Shown here in pieces: positions 45,485-54,733 of a stretch of 64,000 nt of DNA. A model generated the notes under the pieces. The model was given only the letters and a program-made list of their open reading frames with translations, did no database searches and had not been told where the DNA came from. The stretch is taken from contig NZ_JACHIR010000001.1 in NCBI RefSeq assembly GCF_014203355.1, forward strand, positions 248,001-312,000, read 5' to 3'. Within the stretch, counting starts at the first letter, position 1, and each line of letters starts with the position of its first letter. Source of the stretch: Kutzneria kofuensis (GTDB lineage: Bacteria; Actinomycetota; Actinomycetes; Mycobacteriales; Pseudonocardiaceae). Position numbers and translations under genes: made by a program.

Positions 45485-46647
45485 TGGGCGCGCAACTCGC
45501 GGCCGTGATCGGGACCGGCCAGACGAACCACACCGCCAAGCGGCTCGACGTGTCCATGGCCGGGCTGTGCCGGGAAGCGATCGACCGCGCGATGGCCGAC
45601 GCCGGCACGGACTGGGCCGACATCGACGCGGTGGTCCTCGGCAAGGCCCCGGACCTGTTCGAGGGCGTCATGATGCCCGAACTGTTCCTGGCCGACGCGC
45701 TCGGCGCGACCGGGAAACCGTTGCTGCGCGTGCACACCGCCGGTTCGGTCGGCGGCTCCACCGGCAATGTCGCCGCCAGCCTGGTGCAGTCGGGCGTGCA
45801 CCGCCGGGTGCTGGCGGTGGCGTTCGAGAAGCAGTCCGAGTCCAACGCCATGTGGGCGCTGTCCATCATGCCGCCGTTCCACATGCCGGTCGGCGCCGGC
45901 GCGGGTGGCTACTTCGCGCCGCATGTCCGTTCCTACATCCGGCGTTCCGGCGCGCCCAACCACATCGGCGCGATCGTCGCCGCCAAGGATCGCCGCAACG
46001 GCGCGCTGAATCCGTACGCACATCTCAAACAGCCGGACATCACGGTGGAATCGGTGCAGGCGTCGCCGATGCTGTGGGACCCGATCCGCTACGACGAGAC
46101 GTGCCCGTCCTCCGACGGCGCGGCCGCCGTGGTGATCGCCGACGAGCAGACGGCCAAGGGCCGCCCGGCGGCGTGGATCCACGCCACGGCCATGCGCACC
46201 GAGCCGACCACCTTCGCCGGTCGCGACCAGGTCAGCCCGCAGGCCGGCAAGGACGCGGCGGCCGCGCTGTGGAAGCAGGCCGGCATCTCCGATCCCGTGT
46301 CCGAGGTGGACGTCGCCGAGATCTACGTGCCGTTCTCCTGGTTCGAGCCGATGTGGCTGGAGAACCTCGGGTTCACCGAGGAGGGGCAGGGCTGGAAGTT
46401 CACCGAGGCCGGTGAGACCGCGATCGGCGGCCGGCTGCCGGTGAACCCGTCCGGCGGCGTGCTGTCGTCCAACCCGATCGGCGCGTCCGGGCTGCTCCGC
46501 TACGCCGAGGCGGCGATGCAGGTGCTCGGCCGGGCCGGCGAGCACCAGGTGGACGGCGCGCGCGTGGCGGTGGGTCATGCCTACGGCGGTGGCTCGCAGT
46601 ACTTCTCCCTCTGGGTGGTCGGATCGGAAAGGCCGGGTGCGCGGTGA
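45484..46647 (+). CDS. ltp3: Thiolase-like aldol-lyase Ltp3
   Basis: 387 aa SCP2-thiolase fold. At the nucleophile position the chain has Ser/Gly (HTAGSVGGSTGN) instead of Cys. VNPSGGVLSSNPIGASG and GHAYGGGSQYFSLWV form the C-terminal active-site loops. It corresponds to Mtb Rv3523. Translationally coupled to ltp4 (TGATG) and to the following LLM gene (GTGA). With Ltp4 and the DUF35 protein it probably forms the aldolase for branched side chains. Confidence 0.83.
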   Translation: MGAQLAAVIGTGQTNHTAKRLDVSMAGLCREAIDRAMADAGTDWADIDAVVLGKAPDLFEGVMMPELFLADALGATGKPLLRVHTAGSVGGSTGNVAASLVQSGVHRRVLAVAFEKQSESNAMWALSIMPPFHMPVGAGAGGYFAPHVRSYIRRSGAPNHIGAIVAAKDRRNGALNPYAHLKQPDITVESVQASPMLWDPIRYDETCPSSDGAAAVVIADEQTAKGRPAAWIHATAMRTEPTTFAGRDQVSPQAGKDAAAALWKQAGISDPVSEVDVAEIYVPFSWFEPMWLENLGFTEEGQGWKFTEAGETAIGGRLPVNPSGGVLSSNPIGASGLLRYAEAAMQVLGRAGEHQVDGARVAVGHAYGGGSQYFSLWVVGSERPGAR

Positions 46648-47519
46648 AGTTCACGCTTGCGGTGGCGATGAGCCCGCTCGACCAGCTGGTGGAGCTGGCC
46701 AGGACGGCCGAGGAGTGCGGCTTCGCGTCGATCGCGCTGCCGGATTCCCTGTTCTGGTCGGAGAAGGTGTCGGCCGACTACCCGTACACGCCGGACGGCT
46801 CGCGGTTCTGGACGGCCGAGACACCGTGGGCGGACCCGCTGATCGCGGCGGCCGCGATGGGCGCCGGCACCAGCCGGATCCGGTTCTACACGCAGGTGCT
46901 CAAGCTCGGCTCCCGCAATCCCGTGCTGCTGGCCCGGCAGGTCGGCTCGGTCGCCGCGCTGACCGGCGACCGGTTCGGGCTCGGCGTCGGCCTCGGCTGG
47001 TCGCCGGAGGAGTTCGCCTGGTGCGGCACGGAATACGCGCACCGCGGGCCGCGCAGCGACGAGGCGATCGAGGTGCTGAAACTGATCCTCGGCGGCGGCA
47101 TGGTCGAGTACCACGGCAAGTACTACGACTTCGACCGGCTCCAGATGAGTCCCGCGCCGAGGCAGCCCGTGCCGTTCTACGTCGGCGGGCACACCGAGGC
47201 CGGGCTGCGCCGGGCCGCCCGCATCGGCGACGGCTGGACCTCCGCCATGATCAAGTTCGGCGACCTCCAGCAGATCGTCGCCCGTCTCGGCGAGCTGCGC
47301 GCGGAGTACGGCCGCGCCGACGAGCCGTTCGAGATCCAGGCCGTGTCGATCGACAAGTTCGGCGTCGACGGCTACCAGGACCTGGCCGCGGCCGGCGTCA
47401 CCGACGCGATCGTGATGCCGTGGCTCCTCTACGGCGTCGGCTTCGACGGCGAGCTGGCCGCGAAGCAGGACGCGTTGCGGCGGTTCGCCTACGAGGTGAT
47501 CGAGAAGGTGACGGCGTGA
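46644..47519 (+). CDS. F420-dependent LLM oxidoreductase, third in the sterol regulon
   Basis: 291 aa luciferase-like barrel. It contains SIALPDSLFWSEKV, IRFYTQVLKLGSRNPVLLAR, GLGVGLGWSPEEFAW and VPFYVGGHTEAGLRRAARI, typical of TIGR03619/F420-dependent families. GTG 46644 shares four bases with the ltp3 stop, so it is part of that KstR-driven operon. The reaction is unknown. It differs clearly from the other two LLM proteins at 5569 and 42360. Confidence 0.82.
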   Translation: MKFTLAVAMSPLDQLVELARTAEECGFASIALPDSLFWSEKVSADYPYTPDGSRFWTAETPWADPLIAAAAMGAGTSRIRFYTQVLKLGSRNPVLLARQVGSVAALTGDRFGLGVGLGWSPEEFAWCGTEYAHRGPRSDEAIEVLKLILGGGMVEYHGKYYDFDRLQMSPAPRQPVPFYVGGHTEAGLRRAARIGDGWTSAMIKFGDLQQIVARLGELRAEYGRADEPFEIQAVSIDKFGVDGYQDLAAAGVTDAIVMPWLLYGVGFDGELAAKQDALRRFAYEVIEKVTA

Positions 47520-47947
47520 TCGACTGGCGGGCGTCGAAGGCGGAGCACCCGGCGCGGGTGGTGTCCTGGCGGTCCATGGAGGCCGTGGCGGCCGGCGAGA
47601 AGGAGAAGTGGATCTCGCTGTTCGCCCTGGACGGCTCGGTCGAGGACCCGGTCGGGCCCTCCCCGTTCGATCCGGAGGGCGTCGGCCACCACGGCCACGA
47701 GGCGATCGGCGCGTTCTGGGACAAGGCGATCGCGCTGGCCGAGGGCTTCGACTTCACCATCACCGACTCGTTCGCCAACGGCCTCGAGTGCGCCAACGTC
47801 GGCACGATCACCATCCACCTGCCCGGCGGCAACCTCATGGACACCGACGGCGTGTTCGTCTACCGGATCACCGAGGACGGCCTGATCAGGTCGGTCCGGG
47901 CGCACTGGGAGATGGAACGCGCGATGGGCACGCTGCGAACCCGCTGA
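47516..47947 (+). CDS. SnoaL/NTF2-like (ketosteroid-isomerase-fold) protein
   Basis: 143 aa single-domain cone fold. VSWRSMEAVAAGEKEKWISLFA start, EDPVGPSPFDPEGVGHHG, and the tail IRSVRAHWEMERAMG are typical of SnoaL-like proteins related to steroid delta-isomerase. GTG 47516 overlaps the LLM stop by 4 nt, making it the last gene of the ltp operon. It may isomerise or hydrate a sterol intermediate; no catalytic role can be proven. Confidence 0.78.
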   Translation: MIDWRASKAEHPARVVSWRSMEAVAAGEKEKWISLFALDGSVEDPVGPSPFDPEGVGHHGHEAIGAFWDKAIALAEGFDFTITDSFANGLECANVGTITIHLPGGNLMDTDGVFVYRITEDGLIRSVRAHWEMERAMGTLRTR

Positions 47948-47959
47948 GCGAACGCGGCG

Positions 47960-48820
47960 CTACTCCCCCAGTGGCGCCAGGCCCAACGCCTTGACCACCC
48001 ACGGCAGGGCGACCTCCAGCTGAGTGCGCTGGATCGGGCGCACCCCCGGCGCGCCCGGCACCGGCGGCAGGCCGGCGTGCGAGGCGAAGTAGCCGGCGAC
48101 GACGCCGACCAATCCGGGGTCGATCGTCGTCACCTCATCTGGCGCGGGCCCGCCCTCCGCGTGCATGCTGGGCAGGAAAAACGCCCTTTCCACCTCGGGA
48201 TTGGCCACGCACGCGTGGTTCCAGTCGACGAACAGCGTGCGGTCACCGTCGAAGCACAGGTTGTCGCTGCGCACGTCCAAGTGCAGCAGCTGGTCTCCCT
48301 TGAGGGGCGCGGATTCCACCGCCGCCAGCAGCGTGGGCAGTGCCCGGTCCAGCCACGCGGGCGTGCACATTCCCAGCGACAGAAAGGGTTCCGGGTCCTC
48401 GGCGACCGTGCGCCAGCCGCCGCGCAGCCAGTCGGCATCCAGCGGCTCGACCCCGTCCGGGATCGGCTGCCGACCGATCTCGGCGATGGTGTCCAGCACC
48501 CGCTGGATCCGCTCCGCGGTCCACGGCGGCGGCCACAGGGCGTGGGACAGGTCCTCCAGCACGAGGATCGGCTCCAGCCCGCCGTCGTCGTCCCAGCCGA
48601 TCAGCTCGGGCCGGAAGGATCCGCGCAGCTGCCGGTAGTTCGAGAACTCCGTGCGCAGCCACTTCGCGGTCGGCTTGGTGGTCGCCTGCTTGGCGAACAC
48701 GGTCGAGCCGTCGGCCAGTTCCACGATCATCCGCCGCGCCGGCGTGTACCCACGGCCGGTGAACGGCGTCACGCGGACGACCGGCCTGCCGATCGCCCGC
48801 GTGAGCCTCTCCGTCAACAC
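47960..48820 (-). CDS. Aminoglycoside phosphotransferase-like kinase
   Basis: 286 aa APH/choline-kinase fold. ATP-binding VFAKQA lysine, the catalytic loop LLHLDVRSDNLCF, and the metal-binding LFVDWNHA are intact. Substrate is unknown; many such proteins are not antibiotic-resistance enzymes. GTG 48820 lies 10 nt downstream of the CU044_5270-type gene, so the three genes 50456 to 47960 form one unit. Convergent with the ltp operon. Confidence 0.78.
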   Translation of the reverse strand: MLTERLTRAIGRPVVRVTPFTGRGYTPARRMIVELADGSTVFAKQATTKPTAKWLRTEFSNYRQLRGSFRPELIGWDDDGGLEPILVLEDLSHALWPPPWTAERIQRVLDTIAEIGRQPIPDGVEPLDADWLRGGWRTVAEDPEPFLSLGMCTPAWLDRALPTLLAAVESAPLKGDQLLHLDVRSDNLCFDGDRTLFVDWNHACVANPEVERAFFLPSMHAEGGPAPDEVTTIDPGLVGVVAGYFASHAGLPPVPGAPGVRPIQRTQLEVALPWVVKALGLAPLGE

Positions 48821-48829
48821 ACGACCAGA

Positions 48830-49891
48830 TTACCGAGGTGCGACACCGATTTTCGCGGCGACCCCGGTGCGGACCGACGTGGACTCGACGACCGTGCCGG
48901 GCTTCAGGCCCTGCCAGAACCCGGTTCCGTCGGCGAGCAGGACCAGCCGCTCGCCGATGTACCGGCCGGTCGCCGGGTCGATCACGATCTCCTGGCGCAG
49001 TGTCTGGTCGTCGGCGCCGAGCGCCACGCCACGCTGACCGTCCACAGTGGCCGCGTTGTCGGTGACGTCGAGGCCGGGCATCAACGTCAGCGCCCGGTAC
49101 ACAGTGGACCGAATCTCGCGGCTCGCGTCGCCGGAGGCGAGCACGGCGGCCGCCATCTTCAGCATGTCGCCCTTGCCGTTCCTGGCGTCGGCCTTGAGCT
49201 TGTCGTAGAGCTCGGCCGGATCCGTCGGCAGCTGGGCGATGAACCGCGGCGTCGGCTCGTACCAGTCGCCCATCCGCTGGTCGCACGGCTTGCCGTCGTC
49301 CGGCGAACCGCCCAGCTCGGGCGTCTGGCGACCGCCCCAGTCACCGCACGGACCGCGCTCCTCGGTCTGCTTGACCGGCTCGAACAGGCCGCCGTCGCCC
49401 TCAGCCTTGACGATCGCGTCGCTGCCGATGAGCCAGGTGTGCTTGCCGGTGTAGCCGCCGCGCCGCAGCCACACGTCCGACCGGTTGGCCGGGATCCACT
49501 CCTCGTCCAGGTGCTCGACCATGGCGTCCAGGTTCTTCCCGGTCCTGGTCTCGGCCGCGGTCAACGACCAGGAGTGGGTGGCGATGTAGAAGTACTGCCC
49601 GGGTTCCACCTTCTGCACGTCGGCACTGCCGCCGGACGCCCGCTCCAGGCTCTGTACGGCGGCGGCGCTGGCCTGCGGGGCTGGTCCGCCGGAGAGAAAG
49701 GTCGCCGACACGCCCGTCACCGCCGCGACGGCCGCCGCCGCGGCCAGCCACCAGCCCTTGCCGCCACGCTCGGCCGGCGCCGCGTCCGCCGCACGCAGCG
49801 CCGCCAGCGCCCGCGCCCGGGCCTCCGGGCTGAAAACGGGCCCCGCCGGCTGGTCGGCCAGGGCCTGGTCGAGCTCGCTGTCAGTCCACAT
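48830..49891 (-). CDS. CU044_5270 family membrane-anchored protein, partner of the ECF sigma factor
   Basis: 353 aa. The cytoplasmic N-terminus (1-46) contains DSELDQALADQPAG. One membrane helix (about 47-70) and a large extracytoplasmic domain of about 280 aa follow. It overlaps the sigma-factor gene by 11 nt. This arrangement is standard for CU044_5270-type proteins encoded with ECF sigma factors and suggests an anti-sigma or signal-sensing role. No zinc anti-sigma motif (HxxxCxxC) is seen. Confidence 0.75.
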   Translation of the reverse strand: MWTDSELDQALADQPAGPVFSPEARARALAALRAADAAPAERGGKGWWLAAAAAVAAVTGVSATFLSGGPAPQASAAAVQSLERASGGSADVQKVEPGQYFYIATHSWSLTAAETRTGKNLDAMVEHLDEEWIPANRSDVWLRRGGYTGKHTWLIGSDAIVKAEGDGGLFEPVKQTEERGPCGDWGGRQTPELGGSPDDGKPCDQRMGDWYEPTPRFIAQLPTDPAELYDKLKADARNGKGDMLKMAAAVLASGDASREIRSTVYRALTLMPGLDVTDNAATVDGQRGVALGADDQTLRQEIVIDPATGRYIGERLVLLADGTGFWQGLKPGTVVESTSVRTGVAAKIGVAPR

Positions 49892-50456
49892 CGTCGGTGC
49901 TCCCCCTGGCGGTGATCTGTGCGTCGATCTGCGGCGCGACCACGCGCAGGTGGCGGCGCACGCGGTGCAGCCGGGACCGCACGGTGCCGGCCGGGATGCC
50001 GAGCGCCTCCGCGATCTCGTTCGAATCCATGCCGGCCCAGCTGGTCAGCAGCAGAACATCGCGGTCGGCGTCGTCCAACTCGGCGATGGCGGCGGCCAGC
50101 TGGCGGGCGCGCAGCTGCGCGTCGACCTGCTCGACGACGCGGTTCTCGTGGCTCTCCGCACGCGCGGAGTCCAGCAGCCGGGCCGTGGCCGCGTGCTCAC
50201 GTCTGCGTCGGCGCAGGTGGTTGCGGGCGAGGTTGTTCGCGATCCCGAACAGCCAAGCGCGGGCCGACGCCCGCGCCGGGTCGAAGCCGTCGCGGCCCTT
50301 GAGAGCGGCGACGAACGTGTCGGCGACCAGGTCGTCGGCCACGCCGCCGACGAGTCTGCCCAGGTAGCGGTGCAGATCGTCGGCGTGCGCCTCGAACAGC
50401 CGCTCGAAATCCGCGAGGCTGCCTGGTGGCGCCGCCTCGTCGATTGCTGTCATCAC
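49881..50456 (-). CDS. ECF-type RNA polymerase sigma factor
   Basis: 191 aa. Region 2 (about residues 14-85: LHRYLGRLVGGVADDLVADTFV, then ARAWLFGIANNLARNHLRRR) and region 4 (about 120-175: DRDVLLLTSWAGMDSNEIAEAL, then PAGTVRSRLHRVRRHLR). It overlaps the CU044_5270-type gene, its probable regulator. Promoter targets are unknown. The gene follows a block of CACGTGAG palindromes. Confidence 0.87.
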   Translation of the reverse strand: MMTAIDEAAPPGSLADFERLFEAHADDLHRYLGRLVGGVADDLVADTFVAALKGRDGFDPARASARAWLFGIANNLARNHLRRRRREHAATARLLDSARAESHENRVVEQVDAQLRARQLAAAIAELDDADRDVLLLTSWAGMDSNEIAEALGIPAGTVRSRLHRVRRHLRVVAPQIDAQITARGSTDDVD

Positions 50457-50513
50457 ATCTCTACTTGGTCGCTCCCACAGCTCGTGTTCACGGCCGAGTA
50501 GAACAAATCAGAT

Positions 50514-50620
50514 ACGTGAGTGGCTCACATGCCCCCCAGAGCCACCTGAGCCACTCACGTGCCAGGCCAGGCACGTGAGTGGCTCACGTGGTTGCCAGGG
50601 GCAAGTAAGCCACTCACGTG
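50514..50620. repeat. Cluster of four CACGTGAGTGGCTCAC-type repeats forming two hairpins
   Basis: Units at 50514-50528 (+), 50547-50561 (-), 50572-50590 (+, itself palindromic, CACGTGAGTGGCTCACGTG) and 50606-50620 (-). Alternating orientation gives two adjacent stem-loops just after the cyp125 stop (50631) and before the sigma-factor gene. Probable transcription terminator or repeat-family insertion. Confidence 0.75.
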
Positions 50621-50630
50621 CCGAAAAGGG

Positions 50631-51845
50631 TCACGCGTATGCCACCTGGAAGTGCTTGATGCCGTTCAGCCAGCCCGAGCGCAGCCGCTCCGGCTCGGCC
50701 AGCTTGTGGATGTCCGGCATCCGGTCCGCGATCGCGTTGAAGATCAGCTCGATCTCCAGCCGGGCCAGGTTGGCGCCGAGGCAGTAGTGCGTGCCGCTGC
50801 CGCCGAAGCCCAGGTGGGGATTGGGGTCGCGGCCGATGTCGAACGAGTGCGGGTCGTCGAACACCTCGGGGTCGAAGTTGGCCGAGCTGTAGTACATGCC
50901 GACCCGCTGCCCCTGCTTGATCTCAACGCCGCCGATCTCCACGTCCTGCATGGCCGTCCGCTGGAACGCCACCACCGGCGTCGCCCAGCGCACGATCTCG
51001 TCGGCGGCGGTGGGCGTGCGCTCCTCCTTGAACCGCTCCCACTGCTCGGGGTGATCCAGGAAAGCCGCCATGCCATGGGTGATCGCGTTGCGGGTGGTCT
51101 CGTTGCCGGCGACGGCCAGCAGCAGCACGAAGAAGCCGAACTGGTCCGAGCCCAGCGCCTCGCCGTCGACATCGGCCTGCACCAGCTTGGTGACGATGTC
51201 GTTCATCGGGCAGGCGCGCCGCTGCTCGGCCATGTTCCAGGCGTAGCCGAGCAGCTGCGCGCTGGCGACGTCCGGCTCGATCTCGTACTCGGGGTCGTCG
51301 TAGGCGATCATCTGGTTGGACCAGTCGAAGATCTTGAGCCGGTCCTCCTGCGGCACGCCGAGCAGCTCGGCGATGGCCTGCAGCGGTAACTCGCAGGCCA
51401 CGTCGGTGACGAAGTCGCCGCGGCCGCGGGCGAGCGCCTCGGACACGATCCGTTCCGCCCGATCCTGCAGCGCGTCCCGCAAGGAGTTGATCGACTTCGG
51501 CGTGAAGCCGCGCGAGACGATGCCGCGCACCTTGGTGTGCTGCGGCGGGTCCTGGTTGAGCATGATCAGCCGCAGCGCCTCGATGCGCTCCGGCGGCATC
51601 TCCTGGCCGAAGCGCATGATGGCGCCCTTGGCCCAGGAGGAGAACACGTCGCTGCGGCGGGAGATCTCACGCACGTCCGCGTGCCGGGTGACGGCCCAGA
51701 AGCCGCCGTCGCTGAAGCCGCCGCAGTGACCGGACTGCGCGTTCCACCAGACGGGTGCGGTGCGGCGCAGCTCGGCAAAGTGCTCGTACGGCACGCCGTT
51801 CGCGTAGATGTCGGGATCGGTGAAGTCGTAGCCGTCGGGTACCAC
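50631..51845 (-). CDS. cyp125: Cytochrome P450 CYP125 (sterol C26/C27 hydroxylase)
   Basis: 404 aa. I-helix AVAGNETTRN, ExxR in ADEIVRWATPV, and heme loop HLGFGGSGTHYCLGANLAR with the axial Cys. The C-terminal RLRSGWLNGIKHF and N-terminal PDGYDFTDPDIYA are strongly CYP125-like. CYP125 oxidises the terminal side-chain methyl of cholesterol/cholestenone to the carboxylic acid for FadD19. I chose GTG 51845 (GGAGG 4 nt upstream) over the start at 51860. It is divergent from fadA5 as in Mtb Rv3545c/Rv3546, with its own KstR site. Confidence 0.92.
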   Translation of the reverse strand: MVPDGYDFTDPDIYANGVPYEHFAELRRTAPVWWNAQSGHCGGFSDGGFWAVTRHADVREISRRSDVFSSWAKGAIMRFGQEMPPERIEALRLIMLNQDPPQHTKVRGIVSRGFTPKSINSLRDALQDRAERIVSEALARGRGDFVTDVACELPLQAIAELLGVPQEDRLKIFDWSNQMIAYDDPEYEIEPDVASAQLLGYAWNMAEQRRACPMNDIVTKLVQADVDGEALGSDQFGFFVLLLAVAGNETTRNAITHGMAAFLDHPEQWERFKEERTPTAADEIVRWATPVVAFQRTAMQDVEIGGVEIKQGQRVGMYYSSANFDPEVFDDPHSFDIGRDPNPHLGFGGSGTHYCLGANLARLEIELIFNAIADRMPDIHKLAEPERLRSGWLNGIKHFQVAYA

Positions 51846-51871
51846 GTTGCCTCCAAGCACCGCGTCGTGCG

Positions 51872-51885
51872 TGGAACGGGTTCTA
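51872..51885. promoter_or_regulatory. KstR operator, perfect match (cyp125)
   Basis: TGGAACGGGTTCTA fits TNNAACNNGTTNNA at all fixed positions. It lies 26 nt before the cyp125 GTG. Confidence 0.85.
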
Positions 51886-51950
51886 CGACCTTCCTAGCAT
51901 ACACCGTTAACTAGGGGAACCCTGCTGCTCAAATGACCATTGCCCCCAAT

Positions 51951-51964
51951 GAGAACCTGTTCTA
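51951..51964. promoter_or_regulatory. KstR operator (fadA5), one mismatch
   Basis: GAGAACCTGTTCTA fits the consensus except the first T. It lies 10 nt before the fadA5 ATG. The divergent gap thus has two separate operators, 65 bp apart. Confidence 0.78.
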
Positions 51965-51965
51965 G

Positions 51966-53093
<1,128 letters not shown>

Positions 53094-53096
53094 CAC

Positions 53097-53180
53097 CCCC
53101 GCGAGTCCCGCTCAGCGTCACACCGAATGTACGAAACGGATTCACGCATTCGGTGTGACTGTGGGCGGGACTCGCGGGGG
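53097..53180. repeat. Dispersed palindromic repeat, copy 4 (full)
   Basis: An 84-bp palindrome. The left arm is CCCCGCGAGTCCCGCTCAGC then CACACCGAATG; the right arm is CATTCGGTGTG then GGGCGGGACTCGCGGGG. It fills the gap between fadA5 and the convergent methyltransferase gene. Confidence 0.8.
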
Positions 53181-53186
53181 TTCGTT

Positions 53187-53831
53187 CTACGACCTGGGGG
53201 TGCGCCGGCCGTCGAAGGGCTTGCCCACGAAGTCGAACATCTTCACGTCGTCCCGGTACGGCAACGGCTTTCCGACGAGCCGGTGCGTGCCCACCGAGTA
53301 CGAATACCCCGGCTCCGTGTCGAAACCCAGCTCCTCGAAGCCCGCCTCGGCGAACCACGCCCGGATGGTCGGCGTCAGGTCCGGCGGCTCGTGGTGACGG
53401 GTCCACACGACGGTGGCGCCCTCCCGGCACAGGCTGGGCAGCACGGACACCGTCCGGTGAATGTCCTCATCGGACACATTGCCGAACACCCCGCACGCCA
53501 GCACGACATCGGCCGGGAAGTAGGCCGAGGTGAGGGAGGCATCGCCCTCGACGACCTCGATCCGGTAGCCGGAGAGCCGTTCCCGGGCCGCGGTGACGTT
53601 GGCGGGGTCCAACTCCACCAGACGACCGACGACGTCGGCGGACCGGGCAAACCCGGACAACGCGCCGGCGACGTCCAGGCCCTGGCCGGCACACATGCTG
53701 ATCAAGCGGATCTCGCCGGACGGGACGCGTTCCACAGCCTCCAGCACACGGCGCCGCACATGGGCCAGCCGGCGGGTCAGGCCGGACTCGGGGTCGTCGT
53801 ACGCGATGTGCCACTCCACCCAGTTCTTCAC
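53187..53831 (-). CDS. Class I SAM-dependent methyltransferase
   Basis: 214 aa Rossmann-fold methyltransferase. SAM motif I is LISMCAGQGLDVAGAL (about residues 42-57); the acidic post-motif is RLVELDPANV. The substrate is unknown. GTG 53831 shares four bases with the stop of the GntR regulator upstream, so both are translated from one message. It is convergent with fadA5. Confidence 0.78.
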   Translation of the reverse strand: MKNWVEWHIAYDDPESGLTRRLAHVRRRVLEAVERVPSGEIRLISMCAGQGLDVAGALSGFARSADVVGRLVELDPANVTAARERLSGYRIEVVEGDASLTSAYFPADVVLACGVFGNVSDEDIHRTVSVLPSLCREGATVVWTRHHEPPDLTPTIRAWFAEAGFEELGFDTEPGYSYSVGTHRLVGKPLPYRDDVKMFDFVGKPFDGRRTPRS

Positions 53832-54571
53832 CGTTGCGACGGTAGCCGGGACAACGCCTTGCCGCTGGCGGAATTCCGCACCGTGAACGCGACGGCGTCG
53901 CCGACATAGCGGTCGTCGGACCACTCCAGCATCACGCCGTGGGGATCGGCGGTCCGCCGGCGCTCCCGCAGCAGGGGCAGCCGAGGGCGGATCTCCAGGA
54001 GCCGGGCGTCCTCGGAAGTCGCCGCCACGGCGTCGATCTGGTGCTCGGCGTCGGCGAAGATCACGCCGAGGTCCTCCAGGCGTTCGGTGATGGACACGAC
54101 GTCGCGGGCCATGCCGGCGACCATGGCGCCGACGGGCTCGCGGTAGGCGGTGCGCTCGATCATCACGGGCCGTCCGGACAGGTAGCGCACCCGGGTCAGG
54201 TGGTACACGCGACTCCCCAACGGCACTTCGAGGTGCGCGCACTCGTCCTCGCTGGCGGCGCGCAGCTCCAGCCGTTCCACCCTGCCCGCCGGTTCCTCAC
54301 CGATTGCCCTCGCCCAACGGGAGAAGCTCACCAACTCGTTGAAGGTCTGCAACCGCGGACCGCGGAGGACGACCCGCCGCGCGCCTTGGCGTGACGAGAT
54401 GACGCCGTCGGCGACGAGAGCGGCGAACGCCTGCCGGATCGTTCCCCGCGACGCGCCGTACCGGGCGGCCAGTTCCGCCTCGGACGGCAACCGGGCTCCC
54501 GCCTGGTACGCACCGGAAACGATGGCTGCCTTGATGTCCTCGGCCACTCGGCGGTAGAGCGTCGTCCCCAT
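53828..54571 (-). CDS. GntR family regulator (HutC/UTRA type)
   Basis: 247 aa. Winged helix (residues 1-70: TLYRRVAEDIKAAIVSGAY, LPSEAELAARYGASRGTIRQ) plus a UTRA effector domain (about 90-240, VYHLTRVRYLSGRPVMIERT). It is divergent from a four-gene ABC importer, which it probably represses until the imported ligand binds. ATG 54571; the frame extends 66 nt further without support. Half-sites GTTCACC (54632) and GGTGAAC (54685) lie in the gap and may be operator parts. Confidence 0.83.
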   Translation of the reverse strand: MGTTLYRRVAEDIKAAIVSGAYQAGARLPSEAELAARYGASRGTIRQAFAALVADGVISSRQGARRVVLRGPRLQTFNELVSFSRWARAIGEEPAGRVERLELRAASEDECAHLEVPLGSRVYHLTRVRYLSGRPVMIERTAYREPVGAMVAGMARDVVSITERLEDLGVIFADAEHQIDAVAATSEDARLLEIRPRLPLLRERRRTADPHGVMLEWSDDRYVGDAVAFTVRNSASGKALSRLPSQR

Positions 54572-54733
54572 GCCAGCACCGTAACCGGCAACCGGTCGGT
54601 CACCCGCCGTGAGGGGAACAAGACATCGGGAGTTCACCCGGCTGTCCGACCATGTTCCGACTTATCTAGCCAGGTGGTCAGTTCGGTGAACGAGCCTGCC
54701 GCCAGTCGTTCCCCGTACTCCCTGGAGTCCCCC

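Noticed and set aside
47960-48820. Aminoglycoside-resistance gene
   Set aside because: Only the general APH fold motifs are present. Placement after a sigma/CU044_5270 pair and lack of similarity to known resistance enzymes make a resistance call unsafe.
50514-50620. Possible CRISPR-like array (four similar units)
   Set aside because: Units alternate in orientation, spacing is irregular (about 11-18 bp) and no cas genes are present. They form hairpins instead.
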